This document shows positions 32,778 to 43,540 of a DNA stretch of 64,000 nt, in pieces; the first letter of the stretch is position 1; each line of letters starts with the position of its first letter. A program made the position numbers and the translations under genes. The stretch lies in contig OX359247.1 in NCBI GenBank assembly GCA_947179485.1, forward strand, positions 57,075,131-57,139,130. Direction: 5' to 3'. The notes beneath the pieces were generated by a model, which ran no database searches, had not been told where the DNA came from, and worked only from the letters and a program-made list of their open reading frames with translations. This stretch comes from Allacma fusca (Eukaryota > Arthropoda > Collembola > Symphypleona > Sminthuridae).

Positions 32778-35700
32778 TTACACCGGTCTTTGCATGTCAT
32801 CATCAGCAATTCTTAAAAATTCATCTAAATTATTAACATCCGGAATTTTCTTATTCCCATAGGCTAAACTAGAGTTATAATCTATATGAAATCTTTTATT
32901 ATCAAAAGCTGTCAACCTTCTCTTTGTTTCTTCTGTGTTATAAATTCTATGTCCTACAGCGGCTATTTTTCTAAAATTAACCACAGTTCTTGAACCTAGT
33001 GTTTTGAGAATTCTATCATAATCTTCAAATTTCTGATGTCTTTTTACAAAGGACTTTGGAATACCCTTAGCTTTTTTGTCAACTATTCCATCCTGAGATA
33101 TGTATGTATACATTTTAGCTTTTAAAAATATCATGGACTTTATGGGATGACATGCAGATACATCTTTCATTAACCCTCTCACTTTTTTATTTTCGTCTTT
33201 AAAATATGGTGCCCATTCGGGGTCTACTCGAGGTACTACATTAGAGGGTTAAAAATTAGAAAGGTTAAATAACTCATGATTTTCACGCATATCCCTGTAT
33301 GCATCTAACTTATGATTGTCACTCTCAATGTGTACCATAAGACTATCAGCGTCAGTGCCTATTAGTTTGAGCTCACAGCCAGTATTACTATTATACAAGG
33401 TTTTAAGATACCCATAGTAAAAATCATACATTACATTTTTACTAATATCAAGACATGATATTCCTGTATATATGGGCTTATTCAAGTATGCATTAGTTTC
33501 CTCATAATGAACAAAGCTACATCTAGGTTTACCAGTACAATATCCTTCAAAGTTGCCTTTTTTTGCAAAATTATTTGCACGATCAGAAAATATGCAATTG
33601 CTAATACGATTTTGTGTTAACAAATGAATTCGAGATCTATCTCTAACCTGTTCTAAGCTCTTGCCAAATACGACATTTATTAATAGCTTACAGAAATCCT
33701 TCTCAAATTCTGTAGTAGCTAATCTTCTCTGATCTGTGCACAAGTCTATATACACTTTAAGCCAAGCCGATTGTTTAAATCATAAAATTCTATGGACCTT
33801 GTCTAATTTCATTCCTATGCGCAAATATGTTTTTAGAGTAGCATAGTGCACGACATATTTTATTTTCTTATTTAGATCTGTGACTAGCTTACTATTTTTA
33901 AGAGCTCCTTCCGAAACTTTATATTTTTCCTTCATCTCCCATTGGTATGATGACATTTCATCAACTTTAACAGCTCGTTTTTCAGGTGCGAAGGGTAATC
34001 ATTAAAATAGTCATGCAAGCTCTCATCTACACTAAGATCAACCTCAAACAAATACCCTTCTACACCATCATTAGGCAAATTCATATTTGTTTCATGAGAG
34101 AGATACACAACCTCTCCATCTGACAACCATTTAAAACCACCTGTAGAGAGATGAGAGTCCATTGCCTTTGCGTATAATGCATTTGCATCCCAGTACATTA
34201 TGTATGAACATTTTTGGGATTGGTCATAGCTATCCTTCATATATTTATTGTTAGCATCTGCACACCGTATGGACCCCGTACCTGCATAGCCTCCTCGAAT
34301 ACCGGCTTCTAAAAATGCATGGGTGTCATTATCCCTAATGTATTCTAAGTTAACCTTACTAAAATTTAAAGCAGCCTGCCATGTTATCATAGGTTAACTC
34401 AAAAATCTTGCAGGGTCCAGTTGGAATTTTTTTTGAAAAGATCGCGGAAATTTTGAAACACGTCGGCAAGTAAAGAAACATCTAACTGACAATAAAAATT
34501 GCAATATTCTCCCATTGTCTAAATGCTAAATTTTTCCCAAATAAGGTTTGCATGCTCATAGTCTCCTGGAGTAATATGCTCATCTTTTAATTTTGAATAG
34601 AATGCATCAATAGGTGGTAATTCCTGTTTCTGTAAATCACTATATAACTTAATAGCTTCATAAGGAAAACCTCCTTTCCTAAATAAAAGACCCTGTTGCT
34701 CAACTGCCTCGGGAAAATTTTCTGTAAATACCTCTTTAGTTACCCTGAATTTTTCTTCTCCTTCAACCCCTAATATTTCTGTCAATTATCCAGAGAGGAA
34801 TTTAAAAATCGTAGACTGTCAATGACTGTCAATGTATTATTAATCTTAACAGACATAAACTTTTCAGTGCTCAGAGGAACTACAGAGATCCTCAATTAAT
34901 TCATGGTTTAAATTATAGACTATACGATGGCTGTCATATCCACTAAAATTATGTACTACGACTGGTATTTTGGAACACCAGCCAGCCCTAATGTTACAGG
35001 AGTTATGTGTTTGTCCTATGTACATATATGTATAATGATCATGATGCTCTACAGGCGTCCAACCATCTTTCCACTGGGGATCAATGTCCTCATTACAGAA
35101 AAAACAAATCCGATTGACGAATTGATTTATTTCAGCCATTTTCTCAGCACTTGGATATATGCGATTCCGCTTAGCCTGCTCTTGCCTATCCTTTATCTTT
35201 TGACTAAGTGCTTGGGAAAAGGGAATTATATCTCTGAAGAAAGTATCCATGAGATTCTCACCATCTGATTGAATATGGTGAGTACTCTTATGTTCTACTT
35301 TGCCATATGGATCTATACAAATGTATGAATAACTACAGGGAATGTGCTCATGTGTGTACTGCTTACTCCCTCCTGACTTTGAAAGTCTAAATTGGAATTC
35401 ATGAAGATCATGCACCTTTGAAAATCTGTCAATTGGGAGCTGCCCATCAACCTGTACTTTAGGAACTAATTTGGACTCGAAATCTAAATAAATTATGAAA
35501 GGAGCTGGAACCATAAAACTATAAGAATTAAATTTAATCGAAGCTTCAGGACTCTCTACAAAACTTGATTTCTATGCACCTATTTCGACACATCTTTCTA
35601 AATGTCTCTGTAAAGTTTCTTTTGAAACACACATGTGCAATCAATATCTACATAAATACTGCCTGTTTTGACTAGCGGGATTATTAAATAATTGTTGAAT

Positions 35701-37336
35701 ATCGGTGCAAAGGACAAAGTGCTCAGTGGAAGGATCGTCGACTCTAGGCAATATACACTTATTAGAATCAACAATATTTTCTACCTTCTCTGCTGAATTA
35801 TAAGAATTAAGTCTAGTTCATAGTGTACATATTTTTTTATACGTGGTCTGCTAGTCTTCGTGGTATCATTAGTTTCAGCTGGTGCTTTACCCTGAGGCCT
35901 GCTTTTGCTAATGTACAACGGAAAACTATGTTTTTGTAATAATTTTCTCCGTTTCTGTACTAACTGTTTTCCTTTTAATTTCTCTAATAATGGATGACTA
36001 CTGGTAATCCCTGTATCATCAAACCCAAATACATTTACTGAAATATTTGGGTTAAGCTTTTTGAACAATGGAAGTTGTTCAACTGTCATAGGCATGTGGA
36101 TGCAATCTAGCTTAAACTGTTGAATTACTTCTCTATATGTTTTCATTTCTTCTAACTTATATTTGGAAGACTTAATACCTGCAGCTACATCAAATAAAAA
36201 GCATGCATTTAAATCACTATCATTTTTAAACAATGCCTGTCTTTCAGTAAGCACCTCCGAATTATATGCTTCCTGACTATTATCAACATTTATGATTAGA
36301 AACTTTTCTCGACAAGCAAGCAAGTATGGTAATGGTAAATAGGAACCCCCACGAAGTGGTTGGTATTTCATTATTATCATATCTAAAATAGGAATGTCAC
36401 ACAATGCAAGCCCCGAACCATTTTGACAGTACTCGTCAATCATGTTAACTAATTTTTCTACTATGATATTAAGAGTAAATTCTATCGACTCTCTGTTTAT
36501 AATAGTATGCGCAAATGAAGACATCCACTTGTTAAAACGTGACATGCACTCGGGTTCTAATCTTTAAAATATGCAGTGTAAATGAATAATTGTTTTTTAT
36601 ATTTCTAAAATCATCCATGTCTGAATTGGTTTGTTGCATAAGTTGTGACTTTATGCATTCAAAAAAACCTCTGAGGTCGCCAGCCTGTGCAATGTTATCT
36701 ATGTCTATTCGATATGACCTTAATGCATCAGTGAATGCAGCATGAGAGGGGTACAGTGTAAATGTATTATTTATTGATGCCTCAGCACCATCACCAATTT
36801 GAACATTATGAACAAGTGCATTATGAGTGTTAAAATCTAACTGCCTTCTAAATCTCATATTACATAACGTACAAAATAAACTATCTTTATCAATTAGATC
36901 TCTATGACATTGAGCTATATGTATATCAATTTCTTCCTATTAACAAATTCTAAGTTACATAAACTACACCGGTTGTGTCTGTAACAACCATTAATGAAAT
37001 TATACGTACCTCTATTATGATCCATTTGATGACTTGGACCAGCAATTTCATTATCACTATTAACACTGTTGACATCTTCGTGGCTATCGATGTCTTGAGT
37101 ATCGCGATTTTCAATAGGTACATTGCCATCCACAACTGCATCCGGGGTGATCAAGTTGAAGTCCAAATCTAATTTCGAATTCCTCTCCAGGTTGCAAGTT
37201 GTGAATCCACCGTTGAGCACCAGTGTTTTCAGGTTGAGCATGCACATCACTATTTCTCCTGGTAGCCAGGCGCTCAGCAACTTCGTTGGACATACACTGG
37301 TCACATGGGGCAAACCAAGTACATACAGACCCACCA

Positions 37337-38210
37337 CAGTGAATTTCCCATATAGTGGTTTCCTCTTAGATGGCATTCCCTCTTTAATGGCATCAAAAAA
37401 CCCTCCCTAGAGATTTGTAATGTTAAAGGTATACTGTATAGTGGCACCCGCTATAATGGTATTCCCTCTATAATGTCACTATTATGTGTTACGGTGGCTC
37501 AGACGATGCGAAATTATAATGGCAGTTGGCATTAATTAGCTAGATGATGGCTACAAAAGTATAACATGATGTTATAAAACGTGCGGGCGGTTAATAATGC
37601 TTATGTCGGTTGGTTCAATTTTAATTTGAAATGTTAATATAGTTTGATTATTATTGTGGTTTACTGAAGCCCTGGTATGATTAGCTGGATTTACGTCATA
37701 TGATCCGTGACTGAAGTTAAAACGAACAGTTATAACACAAATCATTGCCATTTTTGCCTTGGCTCACTTCTAATAAGTTTCAATTCTAGCTGATTTTTTA
37801 AAATAAATTGAATTATTATATTGAAGATTTAAAATGACATTAAACAGACTGTCAAGCCAAACCTCATAGGGAAAAAAACCACAGAGTAATCAGTGAAAGT
37901 AATTCCCATTTCCATAATTCCAGGAATTTGGTTTCTGGAATGGTGACCTTGCAGTCGAAAAGTTTGTCACGACTAAAATTATTAAAAGTATGAGGAAATC
38001 TAAAATTACTGAACATCTTAAACTCAATGAAGCTTAGCATACCTCATAATTTTGAGTATTCTGTAAACATAAATTTTATGTATTTAGTTACAGTGATTGT
38101 CTATAAACATTAATAGTATATAGCTAACCGTTAGTAACATACAGTGGCATCCCTATATAGTGGCAGGGATTTGTCACTCCCTTGGAAACCACTATATAGG
38201 AAATTCACTG
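37337..38210. mobile_element. pogo/Tc1-like non-autonomous element in the polymerase gene
   Basis: Ends CAGTGAATTTCCCATATAG and, inverted, ctatataggaaattcactg. TA follows the right end and CA precedes the left (TA target with one change). The arms continue with tatagtggtttcc / ggaaaccactata and internal tatagtggca motifs. Length is 874 bp, with no transposase. Terminal motifs resemble those of 9529-12347 (CAGTRAA... tatatagtgg). Confidence 0.78.
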
Positions 38211-38282
38211 TATCACAATCCGGACGAAATCGTGCAATTGGATGTTCAATGGGTTCACCTTGAGAGTTAACAATGGGTAATC

Positions 38283-39970
38283 ATTTAGGAATGAATTATG
38301 CGCTCCCCCCTAACAAGCACATTTTAAAGAATATAAGATTGAAATTCATAGCCACAATGGAATCTCATCTCAAAAATGAAAACATTCCAGAAATTGAAAA
38401 AGAAATCATACGACGCAATATAACCAAAATAGTACAAGATGGACAGTTAATTAAACCTAATAATGAAATCATCAGAATACTTAAGAATTTACAGAAAAAT
38501 GAAAACATCTTAATAATGAAAGTAGACAAAGGTAATGCCACTGTCATAATGAATAAATTAGATTACCACCAAAAAATTATTCAGCTCATTCAAGATGGCC
38601 CATATTCCAAATTATCTAATGATCCCACTGAAACCAATTTAAGTACTTTGAAACAAAAATGCAAGGAATTACTTAATACCAGAAGAATAACCAAGGAACT
38701 TTACAACAGCATTATTACAAATCAACCCAGGATTTCAAAATTTTTTGGTCTTCCAAAAATTCATAAAGACAACACACCATTCCGACCAATCAATGACTAT
38801 AGAGGATCAGTTAACTACAAACTAGCCAGAATATTTAACAGATTAATTTCTCTAACGAATCAATATCCACAAACAACGGTAAGGAATTCTTTCGAATTAA
38901 TGGATATCAAAATTCCTCCGGAATCCATTCTCGTATCTTTTGATGTAAAAAGCTTATATACAAATTTACCATTAACTGAAAGTATCCAAGCAGTAGAAGA
39001 AAGACTAAAAACATCTTCGGATTGGAAAATTCAAGAATTTGAGCTACTTACAATTGAAGACATTATATCTCTCTTGAGAATCTGTCTCAATAATACTTAT
39101 TTCCAATATAACCATGAAATCTACTCACAAGACGATGGCTGTCCAATGGGATCACCTATTTCAGGAACAATTGCTGACATATTTTTACAAAAACTAGAAA
39201 CTGATGTAGTGGTAAATAACTCCAAAATCTTATTCTGGAAACGGTATGTTGACGACGTAATTGCTATTGTTGATAAGTCCAACAAGAATGAAATTCTTAA
39301 CTATTTAAACTCATTTCATCCACAAATCCAATTTACAATTGAAGAAGAGCAGCATAACGAGATTCCTTTCTTAGATGTTCTTATAATGCGCAATGCAGAT
39401 GGCAACATTGAAACCAAAGTCTACAGAAAGAATACACACACAGATAGATATCTAAATTTTAAATCTTTTTATCACACCTCCCAAAAAATTTCAGTCGTAG
39501 ATGCTTTAGTTCACAGAGCTTTTAAAATCTGCCACCCAAAATATTTGGAAGCTGAATTATTACACATCAGAAAAGTACTTACAAGAAATGCATACCCGAT
39601 AAAATTCATAGAAAAAAGAATCAACCGAATGAGAAACAAGTTACATCCGAGGAGAACAATAGTCGCACAAGCAACAATGATAAAAAATCATACAACACCT
39701 GTATCTGCACCAGACACATCAATTTTGCTCTCATCAATCATAGAAACAGAAAACAAGATTGAACCATGGATTCCAATTCCATACATAGGCAATATTTCTA
39801 ATAGGATCGCAGGATACTTGCGAAGAGTCTTGAAATGGAAACCTACTTTCTTACCGGGTATAAAAATCCAAAACTTAATGAAAAGTTTAAAAGATGGAGA
39901 AAATTCTGAGAATGCTGGAGTATACATCATACCTTGTAATACTTGCAATTCAATATGGGGAAACCTATAG
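38283..39970 (+). pseudogene. PLE reverse transcriptase with start of GIY-YIG domain
   Basis: Over 560 codons open. Motifs in order: MKVDKGNATVIM, FFGLPKIHKDNTPFRPI, SFDVKSLYTNLPL (catalytic Asp), DGCPMGSPISGTIADIFLQ, WKRYVDDVIAI (YVDD catalytic pair), EIPFLDVLIMR. This is the telomerase-related RT of Penelope-like elements. The endonuclease opens with AGVYIIPCNTC, but a frameshift near 39957 diverts the frame to a stop at 39970; GETYRHLNTRVQEHKDNV continues in another frame to 40106. The ATG at 38273 lies in the host duplication, so it is not the real start; the N-terminus is truncated. RT motifs are intact and look young. Confidence 0.9.
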
Positions 39971-40106
39971 GCACCTAAACACAAGAGTACAAGAACATAA
40001 AGATAATGTCAGAAGAAAAGAATATAAAAAATCAGCTATTGCAAGACACATAATAAGAAACAGAAGTCATCATATTACATGCAAAGATTGTTGTTCCCGA
40101 CCATAA
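39894..40106 (+). pseudogene. PLE GIY-YIG endonuclease, frameshifted C-terminal part
   Basis: The useful part is from about 39957: GETYRHLNTRVQEHKDNV, then KKSAIARHIIRNRSHHI, matching the Arg/Glu-containing core after the second YIG strand in PLE endonucleases. The upstream ~20 codons of this frame are out of register. The nicking domain is therefore disconnected from the RT. Confidence 0.75.
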
Positions 40107-40369
40107 TCATTTCCTACGACAAATAAAGGAAGGTTTAGTTATCCAATAATCAAAACAGTCATTGATGAACGTCAACCAAGGTTTTATTTTAAGCAACGCA
40201 TGGAAGCCAATAATCCCGAATTTTATAGATTGATCTTGTTTTTTAATTTAAATTGTTGAAAAAATAATTATTTTTTGCAAAATATTCACAACTCAATAAT
40301 TTTAAATTAGAACAATGTAAATTTTTTATAAATACTACATCAAACATGGATAGCATAGTTAGTCATAAT

Positions 40370-40432
40370 TAAGCCCTGAAGATGAACACTGTTTGAGTTC
40401 GAAAGCTTGGCAAATAAATTGATTCTAAGCAA
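40370..40432 (+). ncRNA. Candidate hammerhead ribozyme of the PLE
   Basis: CTGAAGA (40376-40382, matching CUGANGA), a stem-loop gaac...gttc, then GAAA (40401-40404) followed by gctt...aagc. This is the core order of small type I hammerheads known from Penelope-like elements, at the expected 3' position. The cleavage-site UH and stem I were not verified. Confidence 0.45.
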
Positions 40433-40559
40433 TATCCACGTATTCCAATTATTTCAACATGGTTGATATTAATGGGTAATCGATCACTGCCAGTCACATA
40501 GTCATGCATTGGGGAAGGCACTGCACAATTAGCACATAAGTTTCTGGTAAAACATTCCG

Positions 40560-40815
40560 GGTTATCACAATGGGGTACAACAGGCTCCATGATCACTGGT
40601 TCCACAATATTAGGGTCAGCAGGGACAGGCTCCGAGATGATTGGCTCTATAAGAACAGGCTCCGTGATGATTGGCCCCATAGGAACAGGCTCCGGGATGA
40701 TTGGCATCTCAGCAACAGGCTCCGTGATGATTGGCATCTCAGCAACATGCTCCGGGATGATTGGCATCTCAGCAACAGGCTCCGTGATGATTGGCATCTC
40801 AGCAACAGGCTCATT
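40560..40815 (-). repeat. 30-bp coding repeats in the polymerase N-terminus
   Basis: About eight tandem units; the repeat aggctccgtgatgattgg followed by catctcagcaac on the plus strand reads EPVAEMPII(T/P) on the minus strand. Units degenerate to the left. The length is a multiple of three, so frame is preserved. Confidence 0.85.
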
Positions 40816-40866
40816 GGATGAGTTGATGTTAGGGGCAAGGTTGTCCATATCCACGGCAGCAAACAT

Positions 40867-41097
40867 CTCGTCGTCATTGTCATTTGCTCCGCGGCTGGGC
40901 GCTAATACCCGGCTTATTTAATATTTTCTGAACCGCCCTGACCTGGGGAATCTGAATCTGCATTCGGATTTGGTGAATTCCCCCCAGGTTGGGAATTAGA
41001 TTCAATGTTTCCACAAAAAAATGCATTCTATGATTATGCACATGCATTGGCAGTTGGGTTTGCCTTTAACCATATTGAAATAGGTAAAGTGAGAGGC
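40867..41097. other. Right-end spacer of the Polinton
   Basis: Non-coding. It probably contains the promoter of the leftward polymerase gene. Nothing more specific was seen. Confidence 0.45.
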
Positions 41098-41220
41098 CCT
41101 ATGCTTTATGCATGTGGAAATGTCCACTGGATAAAAGTGAAGGGCGGCCATATGCCCTACGCATGGGGAAATGTCCAGTGGACATTTCACAATGGGTCCA
41201 CCCATACTATATCGCCTACT
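41098..41220 (-). repeat. Polinton right terminal inverted repeat
   Basis: Inverse of the left end: 32 exact terminal bases, then about two 51-bp-type units (cttcacttttatccagtgg on the minus strand). These two units match the innermost two of the left array (21926-22010) better than its bulk. The 6-bp target duplication follows at 41221-41226. Confidence 0.9.
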
Positions 41221-41226
41221 GTTATT

Positions 41227-42437
41227 ACAGGGATTATGCACAAATAGGTTGGTGTCACAGAATTGCACCCTTCAAAATTCGACCGTCAACAAATTCAATG
41301 CATCTTATATGGGAGATTAGTCAATGACTGGTTTTTTGATCTTTCACGTGATTTTTAAAAAAGTTGCACAAATCAATTCCTTGCACTAAGATACAACTAT
41401 CACTTTAGCAAACTAACGTCTTCTAGAACCTTAGAACAATACAATACAGATTGCACAAAACAAAACAAAACTCGGAGTACAAAACAATATCTTAGTTGTA
41501 CTTCTTCTGTACTTTTCGCCAAAGTACAATTAAATACTAAAAGGACAAATTACAGCACTACCCGTACCCATACCCGAGTACCCGGGAATTTTTTTCAGTA
41601 CCCGTACCCACACTTAAAGCTAAAATGTAGTACCGGTACCCACAATTTACCCGTACCCGTAATGTACCCAAACCCTGTACCCATACCCGAGTACCTTTTG
41701 TTTGTACCCGGGTATTACGCGGGTACTGACGGGTTTTTCTTATTAAAAATGTCCTACGATATTTGGCTGCCCCGTTAAAAACGCTCGGAAATTGCCAAAA
41801 ATGTCCATTTTGTCCAATTTTTGCTAATTAATTATAATGCCGGGCATTTTTCCTAGGCATTAAAAAACCTTTCAAAATCATTTGAGGTTTATTTTTAAAA
41901 ATCACGGAAGAAATTTAATTGCTAGTACGCTAAAATATTAACCAGATAAATGAAATGAAATATGTTCTCGCAAATAAGCTATTGAATTTTAATTACACCA
42001 TACAAGAATAATTCTTATATGGTGTACGAATAACCAATTGGAACGAATTCTTTAATACCAAAATCTTCATAGCCGGAAACTTGCTTTTCAATTTCGAAAA
42101 CATCAATTTAGTTTGTTCTAAACTAAAGAAATCTTTTCAAAAATATTTGAGCGCAAGTCCGTAGGAGATTATAAGAGACATTTTAGGGAGCTTCTGTGGT
42201 GTAGTTATCGACGTTTAGAAATGTGGGTATTACTAAGAACAAGAATAGTGAAGCAGGAGGAAAGTAGTATTGTCTGATCTTGCCATTTTTCATCAACGAT
42301 CTGATGTATTTATAAAACAATACATTTTAATACTGTTCACAAAATATTATACGAATTAATTTGAATTGAGTATCTTTATTCAAAGTAAATACTGTGGTTC
42401 CAGGGCGTAAATTAGGAGGCAAGACTGAATATTTTAT
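41227..42437. other. Spacer with tacccg-rich element fragments
   Basis: No gene. 41555-41710 is a dense run of tacccgtaccc motifs preceded by ttacagcacta, a junction also found inverted near 16670. 41790-41870 has aaatgcc-type motifs. These look like fragments of repeat-rich non-autonomous elements without recoverable ends. Confidence 0.5.
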
Positions 42438-42445
42438 TTGTTGAC

Positions 42446-42879
42446 TAGAGCATCACCCCGTGGGATATTTTAGGCCCGTACCCGCCCGCGGCCCGTAAAT
42501 TTTTACCCGTGCCCGCTATGTTCAACTAGTATCTGTTTAAACGTTTTTAAAACTTGCAATTTTCTGACTATTTCCTGTAATTTAATACGTTTACATTGAA
42601 TGTCAAGGCATTGTTTTAAATGTAAAATTGCAACCGTTTGAAAATTGTTCCATGGATTCAAGTTATGTACTTTTACAACCCCTGATCCGGCATGCACCGC
42701 ATATGAATTTTTTCACGGGCTTTTACGGGCTTTCACGGTCTTTCTTAACCGCATTGAAACGACCGTACCCGCCCGTAACCCGTCAAGTGTAATGAATTTT
42801 ACCCGTACCCGCCAGAAGCCCGGGCGGGCCGGGCTTTTTACGGGCTTACCCGCAAATTTTAACCTCCCGAGATGCTCCA
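42446..42879. mobile_element. hAT-like non-autonomous element, family C copy 2
   Basis: Ends TAGAGCATCACCCCG and, inverted, CGAGATGCTCCA. Exact 8-bp target duplications ttgttgac lie at 42438-42445 and 42880-42887. Subterminal acccgcccg / cgggcttttacggg motifs occur as in copy 1, but without the palindrome and internal inverted end. Length is 434 bp. Confidence 0.92.
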
Positions 42880-42887
42880 TTGTTGAC

Positions 42888-43215
42888 TAAAACCTCAATG
42901 TTTAACGAAGACAGTCGAAATTACTCTCAAATGTAGTCCCATGAGAGCTTTGAAAGCCAAACGCAGATGCCTACACTATTAACATCAAAATTATCAACAA
43001 CAATCAAAAGGACTGAAATCCAAATAGTGTCTCCAAGGAATTTTATTGTCCAAAATTTCATAAATATTCACTGCAATAAATGCTTTAACCCTAAGGCTCC
43101 TGTTACTTTCATGTCTTATAATCCTGTGGTGTGGCCAGTCTGGCCCCATGTTAAACCCCGGGGCCAGATACATATTTTGAATTAGAGATCCCGAAAGGAA
43201 ATGGCGTTCCTTCAA
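42888..43215. other. No recognised feature
   Basis: AT-rich spacer. 43204-43230 has a ttccttcaagccttcaaag fragment like the family E subterminal motif. Confidence 0.5.
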
Positions 43216-43261
43216 GCCTTCAAAGGGCAGTTTTTAGGGGCGACGTAGACGCCCCTAGTAA

Positions 43262-43521
43262 GATGATCGATGTCCGTCCGTATGTCTGTATGTCTGTATG
43301 TCCGTACGTCTGTATGTTTGTACGTCTGTATGTCTGTATGTCCGTACGTCTGTATGTCTGTATGTCTGTATGTCCGTACGTCTGTATGTCTGTATGTCTG
43401 TATGTCCGTACGTCTGTATGTCTGTATGTCTGTATGTCCGTACGTCTGTATGTCTGTATGTCTGTATGTCTGTATGTCTGTATGTCTGTATGTCTGTATG
43501 TCTGTATGTCTGTATGTCCGT
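43262..43521. repeat. tgtatgtc minisatellite
   Basis: About 260 bp of eight-base units tgtatgtc with ccgtacg variants, arranged in a loose 28- to 36-bp higher-order pattern. Stop-free frames on both strands (HTDIQTYR-type) are by-products of the repeat. Confidence 0.93.
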
Positions 43522-43540
43522 AGGTACGTTCCCACCATTA

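Larger units (their letters stand above)
38283..40470 (+). mobile_element. Penelope-like element (PLE), 5'-truncated, in the polymerase gene
   Basis: Flanked by an 11-bp target duplication aatgggtaatc (38272-38282 and 40471-40481). It carries RT and a broken GIY-YIG endonuclease, then an AT-rich 3' end with a hammerhead-like motif. The polymerase reading frame resumes on both sides, so the insertion point is clear. The 5' part of the PLE is missing. Confidence 0.9.
32778..40866 (-). pseudogene. Protein-primed DNA polymerase B of the Polinton, multiply broken
   Basis: Read from right to left. 40866-40482: N-terminus with EPVAEMPIITEP repeats and a Cys cluster (CDNPECFTRNLCANC). A Penelope-like element (38283-40470) and a pogo-like element (37337-38210) follow, with the frame continuing in the 60 bp between them. 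37336-36532: two C2H2-like fingers (CSLCNLEF; CTLCNMRFRRQL...H). 36545-35781: IIMKYQPLRGGSYLPLP and INVFGFDD-type block. 35514-34864: exonuclease with YLDFES and HNFSGYDSH. 34390-33932: palm motif A YWDANALY. 33755-33249: motif C GTDADSL. 33182-32778: C-terminus. At least six frame changes occur. This family replicates the linear element with a protein primer. Confidence 0.9.
17818..41220. mobile_element. Maverick/Polinton, 23.4 kb, complete ends but decayed genes
   Basis: The first 32 bp at 17818 are exactly inverted at 41189-41220, beginning AGTAGGCGATATAGTATGG. Flanks gttatc (17812-17817) and gttatt (41221-41226) are a 6-bp target duplication with one change. AG-starting termini and 6-bp duplications are the Polinton hallmark. 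Inside are the expected genes: capsid proteins, protease, integrase, packaging ATPase and protein-primed DNA polymerase. The element has been hit by at least four later transposons (18779, 28743, 37337, 38283). Without the identified insertions it would be about 19 kb, including roughly 2.9 kb of satellite. Confidence 0.93.

Noticed and set aside
32778..36858. Separate polymerase fragments as distinct genes
   Set aside because: The fragments carry successive motifs of one protein-primed polymerase in order on one strand, split only by frameshifts.
38273..38275. ATG at 38273 as the start of the Penelope-like reverse transcriptase
   Set aside because: It lies inside the 11-bp target duplication, i.e. 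Polinton sequence, and an in-frame stop precedes it.
40570..40921. Plus-strand frames over the polymerase repeats
   Set aside because: They are antisense shadows of 30-bp repeats that make sense on the minus strand as PVAEMPII units.
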